Below are positions 1-6,832 of a DNA stretch of 10,072 nucleotides, in pieces. Source of the DNA: CAJQND01 sp051010055 (GTDB taxonomy: Bacteria > Pseudomonadota > Alphaproteobacteria > Rhizobiales > CAJQND01). Position numbers and translations under genes: made by a program. Below the pieces are notes generated by a model. It was not told where the DNA came from. It worked only from the letters and a program-made list of their open reading frames with translations, and searched no databases. Within the stretch, counting starts at the first letter, position 1. The number at the start of each line of letters is the position of its first letter. Where the stretch lies: assembly GCA_051010055.1 (NCBI GenBank), contig JBPCVY010000021.1:1-10072 (forward strand), in the 5' to 3' direction.

Positions 1-338
1 GGGAGACAGCGCGCCGCCGTGTGCCTGGAAATGACTGGGCGGTTCTGCGCCTTGGATCGGTGGGAACCGTTGATAAAATTGTCATCGATACCTGTCATTT
101 CAAAGGCAATTTTCCCGACCGGTTTTCCCTGCAGGGTGCGCGCATTGACGGGGAATCACGGGGTGAGGGCAGCGAAGAATGGCCGGAGCTTTTTCCCCAA
201 ACCAAATTGAGCGCCGATATTATTCATGAGTTCAATGATGGAATTGCCGATCTTGGCCCCATTACCCATGTTCGGCTCAATATCTATCCAGATGGCGGGG
301 TGAGCAGGCTGCGCTTGTTCGGGAAAGTGGCAAAATGA
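1..338 (+). CDS. alc: Allantoicase, C-terminal fragment (5' end outside window)
   Basis: Allantoicase hydrolyses allantoate to ureidoglycolate and urea in cytosolic purine catabolism. The reading frame is open from base 3 (GAG) to the TGA at 336-338, so only about 111 C-terminal residues are present. The visible part has the family's second-repeat signature: an RRVPGNDW stretch, then LRLGSVG, then a VIDTCHFKGNFPDRF block, and near the end a THVRLNIYPDGGVSRLR(L/V)FG strand typical of the allantoicase beta-sandwich. The first internal ATG would cut into this domain, so the gene must begin upstream of the window. Its TGA overlaps the ATG of the next gene (ATGA), which indicates translational coupling with the enzyme that uses its product. 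Identification rests on motif recognition by eye and is strong. The symbol varies between organisms (alc, allC-like names). Confidence 0.9.
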   Translation, partial: ETARRRVPGNDWAVLRLGSVGTVDKIVIDTCHFKGNFPDRFSLQGARIDGESRGEGSEEWPELFPQTKLSADIIHEFNDGIADLGPITHVRLNIYPDGGVSRLRLFGKVAK

Positions 339-853
339 GGCCCGAAGCCCTCAATGTAGAACCTCTGAACCGTGAAGGTTTCAGGCGTTTTGGCGATGTC
401 ATCGAAACAGAGGGTGCACACTCCTTTCCAATCAACAATGGCACAACTGAGAGATATCACGCTTTGGCGGCAGCTGATGTTGACACTTCTGGCGGCAAGG
501 CCATCCTGAGTATCTTTGAGGGCGTGTCTTTTTCGGCGCCCATCGCCATAACAATGATGGAGCGTCATCCGCTCGGCTCGCAGGCATTCATGCCGCTTTC
601 AGGTGAGCCTTACCTGGTGGTGGTTGCCGAAGATGACGGGGCAGGCAAAGCGGTAAGGCCGTGCGCTTTCCTGGCCGGGCCGGGTCAGGGGGTGAACTAT
701 ACCCGCGGTACCTGGCACCACCCATTATTGTCACTCAACAAACAGAGCCGGTTTTTGGTGGTTGACCGGGAAGGTGATGGCGAAAACCTTGAGGAATTTG
801 ACTATCCCGCACCGGGCTTCGTGATCGAAAAATTGCCCTCTATGAACATATGA
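335..853 (+). CDS. allA: Ureidoglycolate lyase (AllA family)
   Basis: This 172-residue protein should split ureidoglycolate into glyoxylate and urea (EC 4.3.2.3), the step after allantoicase. The length fits the family, which is about 160-170 residues and has a cupin-like fold. Recognisable family blocks, in order, are FRRFGDVIE near residues 16-24, INNGTTERYH around 33-42, MERHPLGSQAFMPL in the middle, and GVNYTRGTWHHPLL towards the C-terminus, followed by VDREGDGENLEEF. The histidines of the HH pair and the MERHP block lie where the family active site is expected. The ATG at 335 overlaps the upstream stop codon, so the two genes form one translation unit. Pathway pairing and sequence agree, so confidence is high. 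The glyoxylate would feed central metabolism and the urea would need a urease encoded elsewhere. Confidence 0.93.
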   Translation: MRPEALNVEPLNREGFRRFGDVIETEGAHSFPINNGTTERYHALAAADVDTSGGKAILSIFEGVSFSAPIAITMMERHPLGSQAFMPLSGEPYLVVVAEDDGAGKAVRPCAFLAGPGQGVNYTRGTWHHPLLSLNKQSRFLVVDREGDGENLEEFDYPAPGFVIEKLPSMNI

Positions 854-926
854 ACAGTTGCATTACCTTCGCTCTCCAGAGTTTTGGATTGGGCTCTCAC
901 CACGAATGAGAAAACCCATTACGAGC

Positions 927-934
927 AGGGAAGG
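927..934 (+). promoter_or_regulatory. Shine-Dalgarno site of the 3-hydroxyacyl-CoA dehydrogenase gene
   Basis: AGGGAAGG lies 5 nt before the ATG at 940. It supports this start and shows that the gene has its own translation signal after the 86-nt gap behind allA. No convincing terminator or promoter is visible in 854-926. Confidence 0.6.
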
Positions 935-939
935 CAGCA

Positions 940-2451
940 ATGAACGATAAATCTGGGGTGGCCCGCACCATCGGTGTTGTCGGTGCCGGTGCAATGGGGC
1001 AAGGCATCGCGCAGGTGGCGCTTACCGGCGGCATGAATGTCATCATCCACGACGCCCGGCCAGGCGGGGCAAAGGAAGGCCTTGATACGGTTTTCAAGCG
1101 CCTCGACAGGCTGGTTGAAAAAGAACGTATTTCCGGTGAAGACGCAGAAGCCATGAAGGGCCGGGCAAAAGCTGCATCAGGCATGGCCGACTTTGCCGGA
1201 TGTGATGTGGTGGTGGAGGCGATTTTTGAAGACCTCGATTTGAAACGGGAAATATTTGCCGAGTTGGAGGAAGTGGTCTCTCCCGATGCGATTATTGCCT
1301 CCAATACGTCTTCACTGCTGATTGCCTCAATTGCCCGAAATTGCATTCACAAGAACCGTATTGCGGGGCTTCATTTTTTCAATCCGGTTCCTTTGATGAA
1401 ACTGGTTGAGGTGGTGCGCGGGCCTGAAACCGACGATGCCACAATCGCCACCCTCACAGATGTTGGCAATGCCATGGGCCGCACGCCGGTGACGGTGAAG
1501 GATGCGCCGGGTTTTCTGGTGAACCTGGGCGGGCGCGCCTACACAACTGAGGCCATGCGCGTTCTTCATGAACAGGTTGCAACTGTCGAGCAGGTTGATG
1601 CCGTCATGCGCGATTGCTGCGGGTTCCGCATGGGACCCTTTGAGCTTGCCGATCTTACCGGCGTGGATGTGAACTATCCGGTCTCGCAGATTGTTTATGA
1701 GGGCTACAATCAGGATGCACGCCTGCGCACTTCCTTTCCTCACAAGTCGCTCTTTGAGGCCGGCAGGTTGGGGCGGAAAACCGCCTACGGCAATTACCGC
1801 TACGACGAAAAAGGCGCAATGATCACTGCCAGCTCGCCTGATCTGGATACTGATGCAGCTCCGGTAAGCCAGGTTTTTGTTCCGGAAGCAACCGGCCTTT
1901 TGTCGGAGTTCCTCTCAGACATTGGCGTGAAAGCCCTCAACGCTGACGATGGCAAGAGCCCGATTGTTGCTGCCCCGCTGGGCGAAGATTGTGCCGCTTT
2001 TGCTGCACGTACCGGCATTGATCACGCCCGGCTGGTGGCAATTGATCTTTATTGCAATTCTTCTGCCCGTGTCACGATCATGACCGCGCCTGGTGCTGAC
2101 ATGAGCGCCCGCGACGCGGCCGCCGCTGCAATTTCTGCATCGGGGCGCAAGGTGACTGCAATCAGGGATTCAGCTGGTTTCATTGCGCAGCGCATTCAGG
2201 CCCATGTAGCCAACCTTGGTTGCGAAATGGCGCAAATCGGCATCGCATCTCCGCAGGAAATCGATCTCGCCATGCGCCTTGGGCTCAACTATCCGCGTGG
2301 GCCCTTGGAGCTTGCCGAATTTCTGGGTTTGGAAAACCTGTTCGAGTTTCTCAACCGCATTCAAAGCCTTACCGGCGATGACCGCTACCGGCCGAGCGGC
2401 TGGCTCCGCCGCCGAGCTGCATTGGGCCTTTCCATTCACACACCCGATTGA
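940..2451 (+). CDS. 3-hydroxyacyl-CoA dehydrogenase, PaaH/PaaC type
   Basis: This 503-residue protein should oxidise a 3-hydroxyacyl-CoA to the 3-oxoacyl-CoA with NAD+, in the cytosol. The N-terminal Rossmann domain has the dinucleotide motif GAGAMGQG (about residues 16-22). The catalytic set is in place: the SNTSS serines at 121-125, H145 in LHFFNP, E157 in VEVV and N195 in GFLVN. A first C-terminal dimerisation domain follows (about 190-290, with MGPFELADLTGVD), then a less regular segment. A second copy of that domain spans about 408-500 (SAGFIAQRI, YPRGPLELAE) and ends in the RYRPSGWLRRRA motif. This two-lobed, roughly 500-residue layout matches 3-hydroxyadipyl-CoA dehydrogenases of phenylacetate breakdown (PaaH/PaaC). 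No other paa genes are in view, so the true substrate is uncertain and no symbol is given. A crotonase gene follows after 12 nt. Confidence 0.93.
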   Translation: MNDKSGVARTIGVVGAGAMGQGIAQVALTGGMNVIIHDARPGGAKEGLDTVFKRLDRLVEKERISGEDAEAMKGRAKAASGMADFAGCDVVVEAIFEDLDLKREIFAELEEVVSPDAIIASNTSSLLIASIARNCIHKNRIAGLHFFNPVPLMKLVEVVRGPETDDATIATLTDVGNAMGRTPVTVKDAPGFLVNLGGRAYTTEAMRVLHEQVATVEQVDAVMRDCCGFRMGPFELADLTGVDVNYPVSQIVYEGYNQDARLRTSFPHKSLFEAGRLGRKTAYGNYRYDEKGAMITASSPDLDTDAAPVSQVFVPEATGLLSEFLSDIGVKALNADDGKSPIVAAPLGEDCAAFAARTGIDHARLVAIDLYCNSSARVTIMTAPGADMSARDAAAAAISASGRKVTAIRDSAGFIAQRIQAHVANLGCEMAQIGIASPQEIDLAMRLGLNYPRGPLELAEFLGLENLFEFLNRIQSLTGDDRYRPSGWLRRRAALGLSIHTPD

Positions 2452-2463
2452 GGATCATTTCAA

Positions 2464-3273
2464 ATGGCAAAAGATTATTCCGAATATTCAAGCCTGAAGT
2501 TTAACCGGCCGGAGCCGGGAATTTTGGAGGTGATTTTTTCAAATCCGGGACGGCTCAATTCGCTTGATGCAAACGGCCACATGGAATGCGCCAGGGTGTG
2601 GCCTGAAATCAGTGATGATGATGACACCTCTGTTGTGATTTTGCGCGGCGAGGACGGAGCGTTTTCCGCCGGTGGCGACTTGGACATGGTCGAGGAGATG
2701 ACAAAGGACTGGCACACCCGTATGCGCATCTGGAAAGAGGCGGGCGATCTTGTCTATAATGTCATCAACTGCACCAAGCCGATTGTTTCTGCCATCGAAG
2801 GCCCGGCAGTTGGCGCAGGCCTTGCGGCGGCCATGGTGTCCGACATCACCATCGCCGGGCGCACCGCGCGCATTATTGACGGCCATACCCGCCTTGGTGT
2901 TTCCGCAGGTGATCATTCCGCAATCGTCTGGCCGCTTCTATGCGGCATGGCGAAGGCCAAATATTATCTGATGACATGCGATCCCGTGACGGGAGAGGAT
3001 GCGGAAAAGATGGGGCTGGTTTCCCTCTGTGTTGACGATGACAAGGTGATCGACAAGGCAATGGAAGTGGCCCGCAAACTGCTGAATGGCCCGCCGGTGG
3101 CCATCCGCCACACCAAATACGCTCTCAACAACTGGCTGCGTATGGCCGGACCCACATTCGACGCCTCACTGGCGCTGGAGTTTTTGGGGTTTGACGGGCC
3201 GGAGGTTCTTGAGGGCATGGCTGCGCTGCGCGAAAAGCGCAAACCCAATTTTGACCGTGATTGTCCCTTTTGA
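2464..3273 (+). CDS. Enoyl-CoA hydratase/isomerase (crotonase) family protein with atypical active site
   Basis: This 269-residue crotonase-fold protein probably acts on a CoA thioester or related substrate. The two oxyanion-hole segments are clear: FSAGGDLD at residues 67-74 and GPAVGAGL at 113-120. The position of the first catalytic glutamate of classical enoyl-CoA hydratase (GGGCELAM in the rat enzyme) is alanine here (GAGLAAAM), and the second (QPE) aligns with H141 in DGHTRLG. D150 follows nine residues later in SAGDHSAIVWP. From memory, 6-oxocamphor hydrolase has a His/Asp pair at the same spacing. Simple hydratase activity is therefore doubtful. The gene starts 12 nt after the dehydrogenase stop, with AGGA at 2451-2454 as ribosome binding site overlapping that stop codon, so the two genes are very likely co-transcribed. 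Family membership is certain; the reaction is not. Confidence 0.9.
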   Translation: MAKDYSEYSSLKFNRPEPGILEVIFSNPGRLNSLDANGHMECARVWPEISDDDDTSVVILRGEDGAFSAGGDLDMVEEMTKDWHTRMRIWKEAGDLVYNVINCTKPIVSAIEGPAVGAGLAAAMVSDITIAGRTARIIDGHTRLGVSAGDHSAIVWPLLCGMAKAKYYLMTCDPVTGEDAEKMGLVSLCVDDDKVIDKAMEVARKLLNGPPVAIRHTKYALNNWLRMAGPTFDASLALEFLGFDGPEVLEGMAALREKRKPNFDRDCPF

Positions 3274-3304
3274 CAGCTCTTACTTTGCGCGGTAGGTGAG
3301 CTGT
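3273..3304 (+). terminator. Hairpin after the acyl-CoA gene pair, without T-tract
   Basis: ACAGCTC (3273-3279) and GAGCTGT (3298-3304) form a perfect 7-bp inverted repeat. TTAC/GTAG (3280-3283 with 3292-3295, one G-T pair) can extend the stem past a 2-nt bulge. The hairpin begins at the last base of the crotonase stop codon. No run of T follows, so it is at best a weak intrinsic terminator or an mRNA-stabilising end. The rest of the 127-nt gap before leuD shows only a lone TTGACC at 3341-3346 and no good -10 box. Confidence 0.35.
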
Positions 3305-3400
3305 TGCAGACAGAGGGATTGCATATTCTGTCAACAGCACTTGACCCGGGCCGCGCATCGGCGCATTTAGGGGCGAAATAGATCGATCTGGATTATCGAA

Positions 3401-4006
3401 ATGGACAAATTCACCACTCTCACCGGCGTTGCCGCACCGTTGCCGATGATCAATGTTGACACCGACATGATCATTCCTAAGCAGTTTCTGAAAACCATCA
3501 AGCGCACAGGGCTCGGTGTGAACCTTTTTGATGAAATGCGCTACAATTCCGACGGCAGCGAGCGTGAAGATTTCATCCTCAATCAGCCGGCATACCGCAA
3601 AGCGGAGATTTTGGTGGCCGGGGATAATTTCGGCTGCGGCTCATCGCGCGAGCACGCGCCCTGGGCGCTCAAGGATTTCGGCATCAAATGCGTTATCGCT
3701 CCCAGCTTTGCGGACATATTCTACAATAACTGCTTCAAGAACGGAATTTTGCCCATCAAGCTGCCTCACGAAGATGTGGACAAGCTGATGGATGATGCCG
3801 AGCGCGGCGCCAATGCGGTGGTGACGGTTGATTTGGAAAACCAAACCATTTCAGGGCCCGATGGCGGCTCAATCTCATTTGAGCTTGACCCTTTCAAGAA
3901 GCAGTGCCTGCTGGAAGGCCTCGACGATATCGGCCTTACCATGCAAAAGGGCGTGCATATCGACACCCACGAAGAAGAAAAATCCGCCCAGCATACCTGG
4001 CGTTAG
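3401..4006 (+). CDS. leuD: 3-isopropylmalate dehydratase small subunit
   Basis: LeuD is the swivelling small subunit of isopropylmalate isomerase. With the [4Fe-4S] subunit LeuC it converts 2-isopropylmalate to 3-isopropylmalate in leucine synthesis. The 201-residue length is normal for the proteobacterial form. Diagnostic blocks are the N-terminal LTGVAAPLP, then NVDTDMIIPKQFLKT, the active-site loop GDNFGCGSSREHAPWAL around residues 74-90, then FADIFYNNCFKNGILPI, and SFELDPFKKQCLLEGLDDIGLT near the end. The start ATG at 3401 gives the usual N-terminus, although only a weak ribosome site (TGGA at 3389-3392) precedes it. leuC is not in the window, so the large subunit must be encoded elsewhere, as is common in Hyphomicrobiales. 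The stop lies 8 nt from the end of a convergent gene. Confidence 0.97.
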   Translation: MDKFTTLTGVAAPLPMINVDTDMIIPKQFLKTIKRTGLGVNLFDEMRYNSDGSEREDFILNQPAYRKAEILVAGDNFGCGSSREHAPWALKDFGIKCVIAPSFADIFYNNCFKNGILPIKLPHEDVDKLMDDAERGANAVVTVDLENQTISGPDGGSISFELDPFKKQCLLEGLDDIGLTMQKGVHIDTHEEEKSAQHTWR

Positions 4007-4014
4007 ATTTTGCT

Positions 4015-5256
4015 CTAGAAATCAGCTGGCGGAGTTGCGGTGCGCCGGGCGAGTTTCACGAAGGGCCGCCCGGTGATGCGCACGCGCACCCAAAGCCTTT
4101 CGTATTGCAGTTCCCGCAGGGCATAAATCTCCGCCCATAAATCATCGTTCCACTTTGTACCGTACTGCCGGTCCAAAACGCCGAGCGCGATGTTGCGCTT
4201 TGCGGTCGGCGACCAGGCCGATGCGGTGATGATGCCCACATCCGTCTTCTTGCGCGCATAGACGACGGAAAGTGGGGCGGGAATGTTTCCTTCAAGCTCA
4301 AGGCCAACCAGAATGTATCTGGATGTTCCCTGCTCATGTTCCCTCTTCAATGCATTGCGGCCATTGAAGTGGCCTTTTGAAAAATTGACCATCCAGTCGA
4401 GCCCGGCCTCATAGGGCGAGCGTGTACGGTTTGCCCGCAAGGCCTGGTCAGCGGCCACAAAGTCCGCATTCGTGGCGATGAAACCGGCTTCCAGGCGGGC
4501 AATTTCCAACGCCGCTGACCCAATGGGCCGCACGCCCCCCCGTTCTTTGCCTGCCTCCATCAAACGGTCCCAGAGTGCATTGGCCCCTTCCGGGGCGGTG
4601 AAAAGCTCATAGCCCAAATCGCCCGTGAACCCGGTTCGCGAGATTGATATGGCAGGCAGACCTTTGCTGGCCTTGAATGTTACGAGATCAAACGGGCGCA
4701 GTTTTTCGATGCCTTTGAACCCTGCCATTTTCAGGGTCCAGCACGATGTGGGCCCTTGCAGGGCAAGGCCTGCAAACTCGTCGGTTTCCTCGGTAATGGT
4801 GACGTTGAAGCCAAGTGCTGAATCCAGAAGCCAAGGCAGATGCCGCTCCTGGCACAACAGACGGAACGCCGATTCTGAGAGCCTGAATATGGTGCCATCG
4901 TCCAGCAGTTTGCCGTCGTCATCGCACCAGGCGGTATATTGCACGCGGCCTGGTTTAAGCGTTCCGACATCTCGAAGGGTAAAGCGGTTCAAGTAGCTTT
5001 CCGCATCCCGGCCCTCGATGCGGTATTTCACCATGGGCGAGATATCAAACACCGACGCTGTATTGCGGATCGCGGTATATTCAAGTTCCTGGTCCTCAAC
5101 CACATGGGCGGCTGCATATCCGGCCCAATTGTACCAGTCGTCGGTCATCATGTGCTCTTCAAAGCGGGCGTGGAACGGCGTCTGCAACAGCGGCTCTTTG
5201 TAGTGGTTCAGTGCGCGGGGCTGGCGCAGCCTAGAACGTGCGGGGCTGGGCATCAT
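4015..5256 (-). CDS. Stand-alone GcvT-fold aminomethyltransferase / folate-dependent demethylase-like protein
   Basis: This 413-residue protein belongs to the glycine-cleavage T-protein/DmdA/dimethylglycine-dehydrogenase C-domain fold, which moves a one-carbon unit from a methylated or aminomethyl donor to tetrahydrofolate. The N-terminal part has LLQTPFHARFEE and WAGY. An LDD motif at 118-120 lies where the T-protein has its key aspartate. SRTGFTGDLGYEL at 206-218 resembles the YTGELG motif of dimethylglycine and sarcosine dehydrogenases more than canonical GcvT. The conserved RLEAG is at 254-258, and a C-terminal barrel domain runs from about 312 (YILVGLEL) onward. No gcvH or gcvP is nearby, and the gene sits 4 nt behind a flavin oxidoreductase gene. 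This suggests a substrate-specific demethylase partner rather than the glycine cleavage system. The substrate is unknown; DMSP-type S-demethylation or N-demethylation are both conceivable. Confidence 0.88.
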   Translation of the reverse strand: MMPSPARSRLRQPRALNHYKEPLLQTPFHARFEEHMMTDDWYNWAGYAAAHVVEDQELEYTAIRNTASVFDISPMVKYRIEGRDAESYLNRFTLRDVGTLKPGRVQYTAWCDDDGKLLDDGTIFRLSESAFRLLCQERHLPWLLDSALGFNVTITEETDEFAGLALQGPTSCWTLKMAGFKGIEKLRPFDLVTFKASKGLPAISISRTGFTGDLGYELFTAPEGANALWDRLMEAGKERGGVRPIGSAALEIARLEAGFIATNADFVAADQALRANRTRSPYEAGLDWMVNFSKGHFNGRNALKREHEQGTSRYILVGLELEGNIPAPLSVVYARKKTDVGIITASAWSPTAKRNIALGVLDRQYGTKWNDDLWAEIYALRELQYERLWVRVRITGRPFVKLARRTATPPADF

Positions 5257-5260
5257 GGCG

Positions 5261-6832
5261 TCAGGCCCTCCTCTTCAGAATGCGGCTCGCAGCATTCATT
5301 CCGGCGGCACCCATAACGTTGCCGCCCGGGTGGCTGCCTGCGCCGCACAGCCAAAGGCCTTCAAGCGGAGTTTCATACTGGGCTGCAGCCGGCACCGGCC
5401 GCAGCATAAACATCTGGTCGACGGCAAGCTCGCCATGGTGCCAATGCCCGCCTGTCATGTGGAACTTTTTCTCAATGTCCAAAGGCGTCAGCAGTTCCTT
5501 TGTCTTGGCCAATTTGCCGATGCCTGGCGCGTATTGTTCAAGGGTTGCCATGACGGTTTTCAGGAAAGCTGCCTTGCCATCCCTCCAACCTTCGCGCAAT
5601 TCGTAAGGGGCATACTGCACAATTGCCGACAGCACGTGGCCATCTCCTTGAACAAGGGATTTGTCGCGCAGGGAAGGAATGGTGATTTCCATAACCGGCT
5701 CTGCCGAACAGGCCCCATATTTTGCCGGGTTAAACGCGCGCTCCACATAATCGATGGAAGGGGCGATAACCAGTCTGCCACCCAGTTCAGCCTCGCTCAC
5801 ACCGGTGAACGCGGGCAAACTCTTCAAGGCAAGATGCAGCTTGGCGGCGTTTCCACGCATGCGAACATTGGAGATTTTGCGCACGAAGCCGGTGTCAAAC
5901 TCGCTTGCGCCTACCAGGTTCAAAACCGTTGTGCGCGGATTGATGGCCGAAACAACCAAGGGAGCCAGGTGCTCTTCACCATCTGCACAAACAACGCCCT
6001 TCGCGGTGCAGTCTTCAACAACCACCTGCTTTACCGGTGTGCCGGTGCGAACCGTAACACCAAGTCCAGCACAAGCATTGGTAAGCGCCTGTATGACAGT
6101 GCCCATGCCGCCCACAGGCAATGCAATGGCGCCCTGCTGTCCTTCTATTGTTCCGGCAAGGCGGTAATAAAGCGCCATCAAGGAGTTTGGAGAGCGTGGG
6201 CCAAAATGGGTGCCAAGCACCGCATCAAAGGCAATTGCGCCCATGAGCCTCTCGTCGGAAAGTTCATCTTCCAGGGTGTCTGCCACATTCACCAAAATCA
6301 TGCGCAGGAACTCGCGCATTTCATCGCGGCCAAGCTGACGTACGCGTAATCCTAGCGCGCCCAAATCACGCTGCCCGGCAATACCGCCCCCTTTAAGTCT
6401 CGGCGGGGTTTGTGCCATAGCCGGCGCCAAAACGTTCGAGAACTTCAAAAGTTTCTCACGCAGCTTCAACCATGCGAGTTGCTCACGCACTTCAATGTCG
6501 CCTTCAATGCGCCCGGCAAACGGCCCGTGTAAAATGAGATGATTGCCATCGGGCGACAGTGCAGTTGTCGGCATATTCGCTGCGGCAAGTTCCAGCCCAT
6601 GCTTTTTCAGGCCAAGTTCAGCGATGACCTTGGGGTGCAGGTGAGTGAGAAGATGGGCGACGGGAGAGACTTTGAAGCCCTTGGCAAGTTCCATGGTGCG
6701 TGCTGCCCCGCCTGGTGCATCTTCTGCTTCCAGCACCAGAACCTTGCGCCCCTTCTTGGCGAGAAATCCCGCGCAAGTGAGCCCATTGTGCCCAGCGCCG
6801 ATGATGATGGCATCATATGACAGCATGGGCAT
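5261..6832 (-). CDS. FAD-dependent oxidoreductase, PYROXD2/CrtI-like (second of a tandem pair)
   Basis: This 523-residue flavoprotein is of the amine-oxidase/phytoene-desaturase superfamily, closest by eye to the PYROXD2 group. The N-terminus opens directly into the FAD-binding Rossmann fold: YDAIIIGAGHNGLTCAGFLA with GAGHNG at 12-17, then VLVLEAEDAPGGAA, where the acidic residue binds ribose. The middle has GGMGTVIQAL and VVSAINP typical of the family. The C-terminal FAD motif GLWLCGAGSHPGGNVMGAAGMNAA starts near residue 492. No signal peptide or membrane anchor is seen. The ATG at 6832 overlaps the upstream gene by 20 nt; a second in-frame ATG at 6826 is an alternative start. The next gene begins 4 nt after its stop. 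Substrate unknown; the GcvT-like partner points to oxidation of a methylated amine or similar compound, which is inference. Confidence 0.9.
   Translation of the reverse strand: MPMLSYDAIIIGAGHNGLTCAGFLAKKGRKVLVLEAEDAPGGAARTMELAKGFKVSPVAHLLTHLHPKVIAELGLKKHGLELAAANMPTTALSPDGNHLILHGPFAGRIEGDIEVREQLAWLKLREKLLKFSNVLAPAMAQTPPRLKGGGIAGQRDLGALGLRVRQLGRDEMREFLRMILVNVADTLEDELSDERLMGAIAFDAVLGTHFGPRSPNSLMALYYRLAGTIEGQQGAIALPVGGMGTVIQALTNACAGLGVTVRTGTPVKQVVVEDCTAKGVVCADGEEHLAPLVVSAINPRTTVLNLVGASEFDTGFVRKISNVRMRGNAAKLHLALKSLPAFTGVSEAELGGRLVIAPSIDYVERAFNPAKYGACSAEPVMEITIPSLRDKSLVQGDGHVLSAIVQYAPYELREGWRDGKAAFLKTVMATLEQYAPGIGKLAKTKELLTPLDIEKKFHMTGGHWHHGELAVDQMFMLRPVPAAAQYETPLEGLWLCGAGSHPGGNVMGAAGMNAASRILKRRA
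5266..5272 (-). promoter_or_regulatory. Strong Shine-Dalgarno site of the GcvT-like gene
   Basis: On the minus strand AGGAGGG lies 9 nt before the ATG at 5256, inside the last codons of the upstream oxidoreductase gene. It decides in favour of the first of two adjacent ATG codons (5256 rather than 5253) and indicates high translation of the third gene of this operon. Confidence 0.65.

Noticed and set aside
3341..3369. Possible promoter TTGACC-N17-CATTTA upstream of leuD
   Set aside because: The -35 half is good, but the -10 half matches the consensus poorly, so I do not list it as a feature.
4045..4073. 7-bp inverted repeat CCGGGCG...CGCCCGG near the convergent gene ends
   Set aside because: It is inside the coding sequence of the GcvT-like gene, with a 15-nt loop and no T-tract. 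It is likely chance in GC-rich code.
5255..6349. 364-codon open frame on the plus strand
   Set aside because: It lies wholly antisense to the second FAD oxidoreductase gene, whose protein has clear family motifs from end to end. The antisense translation shows no recognisable domain.
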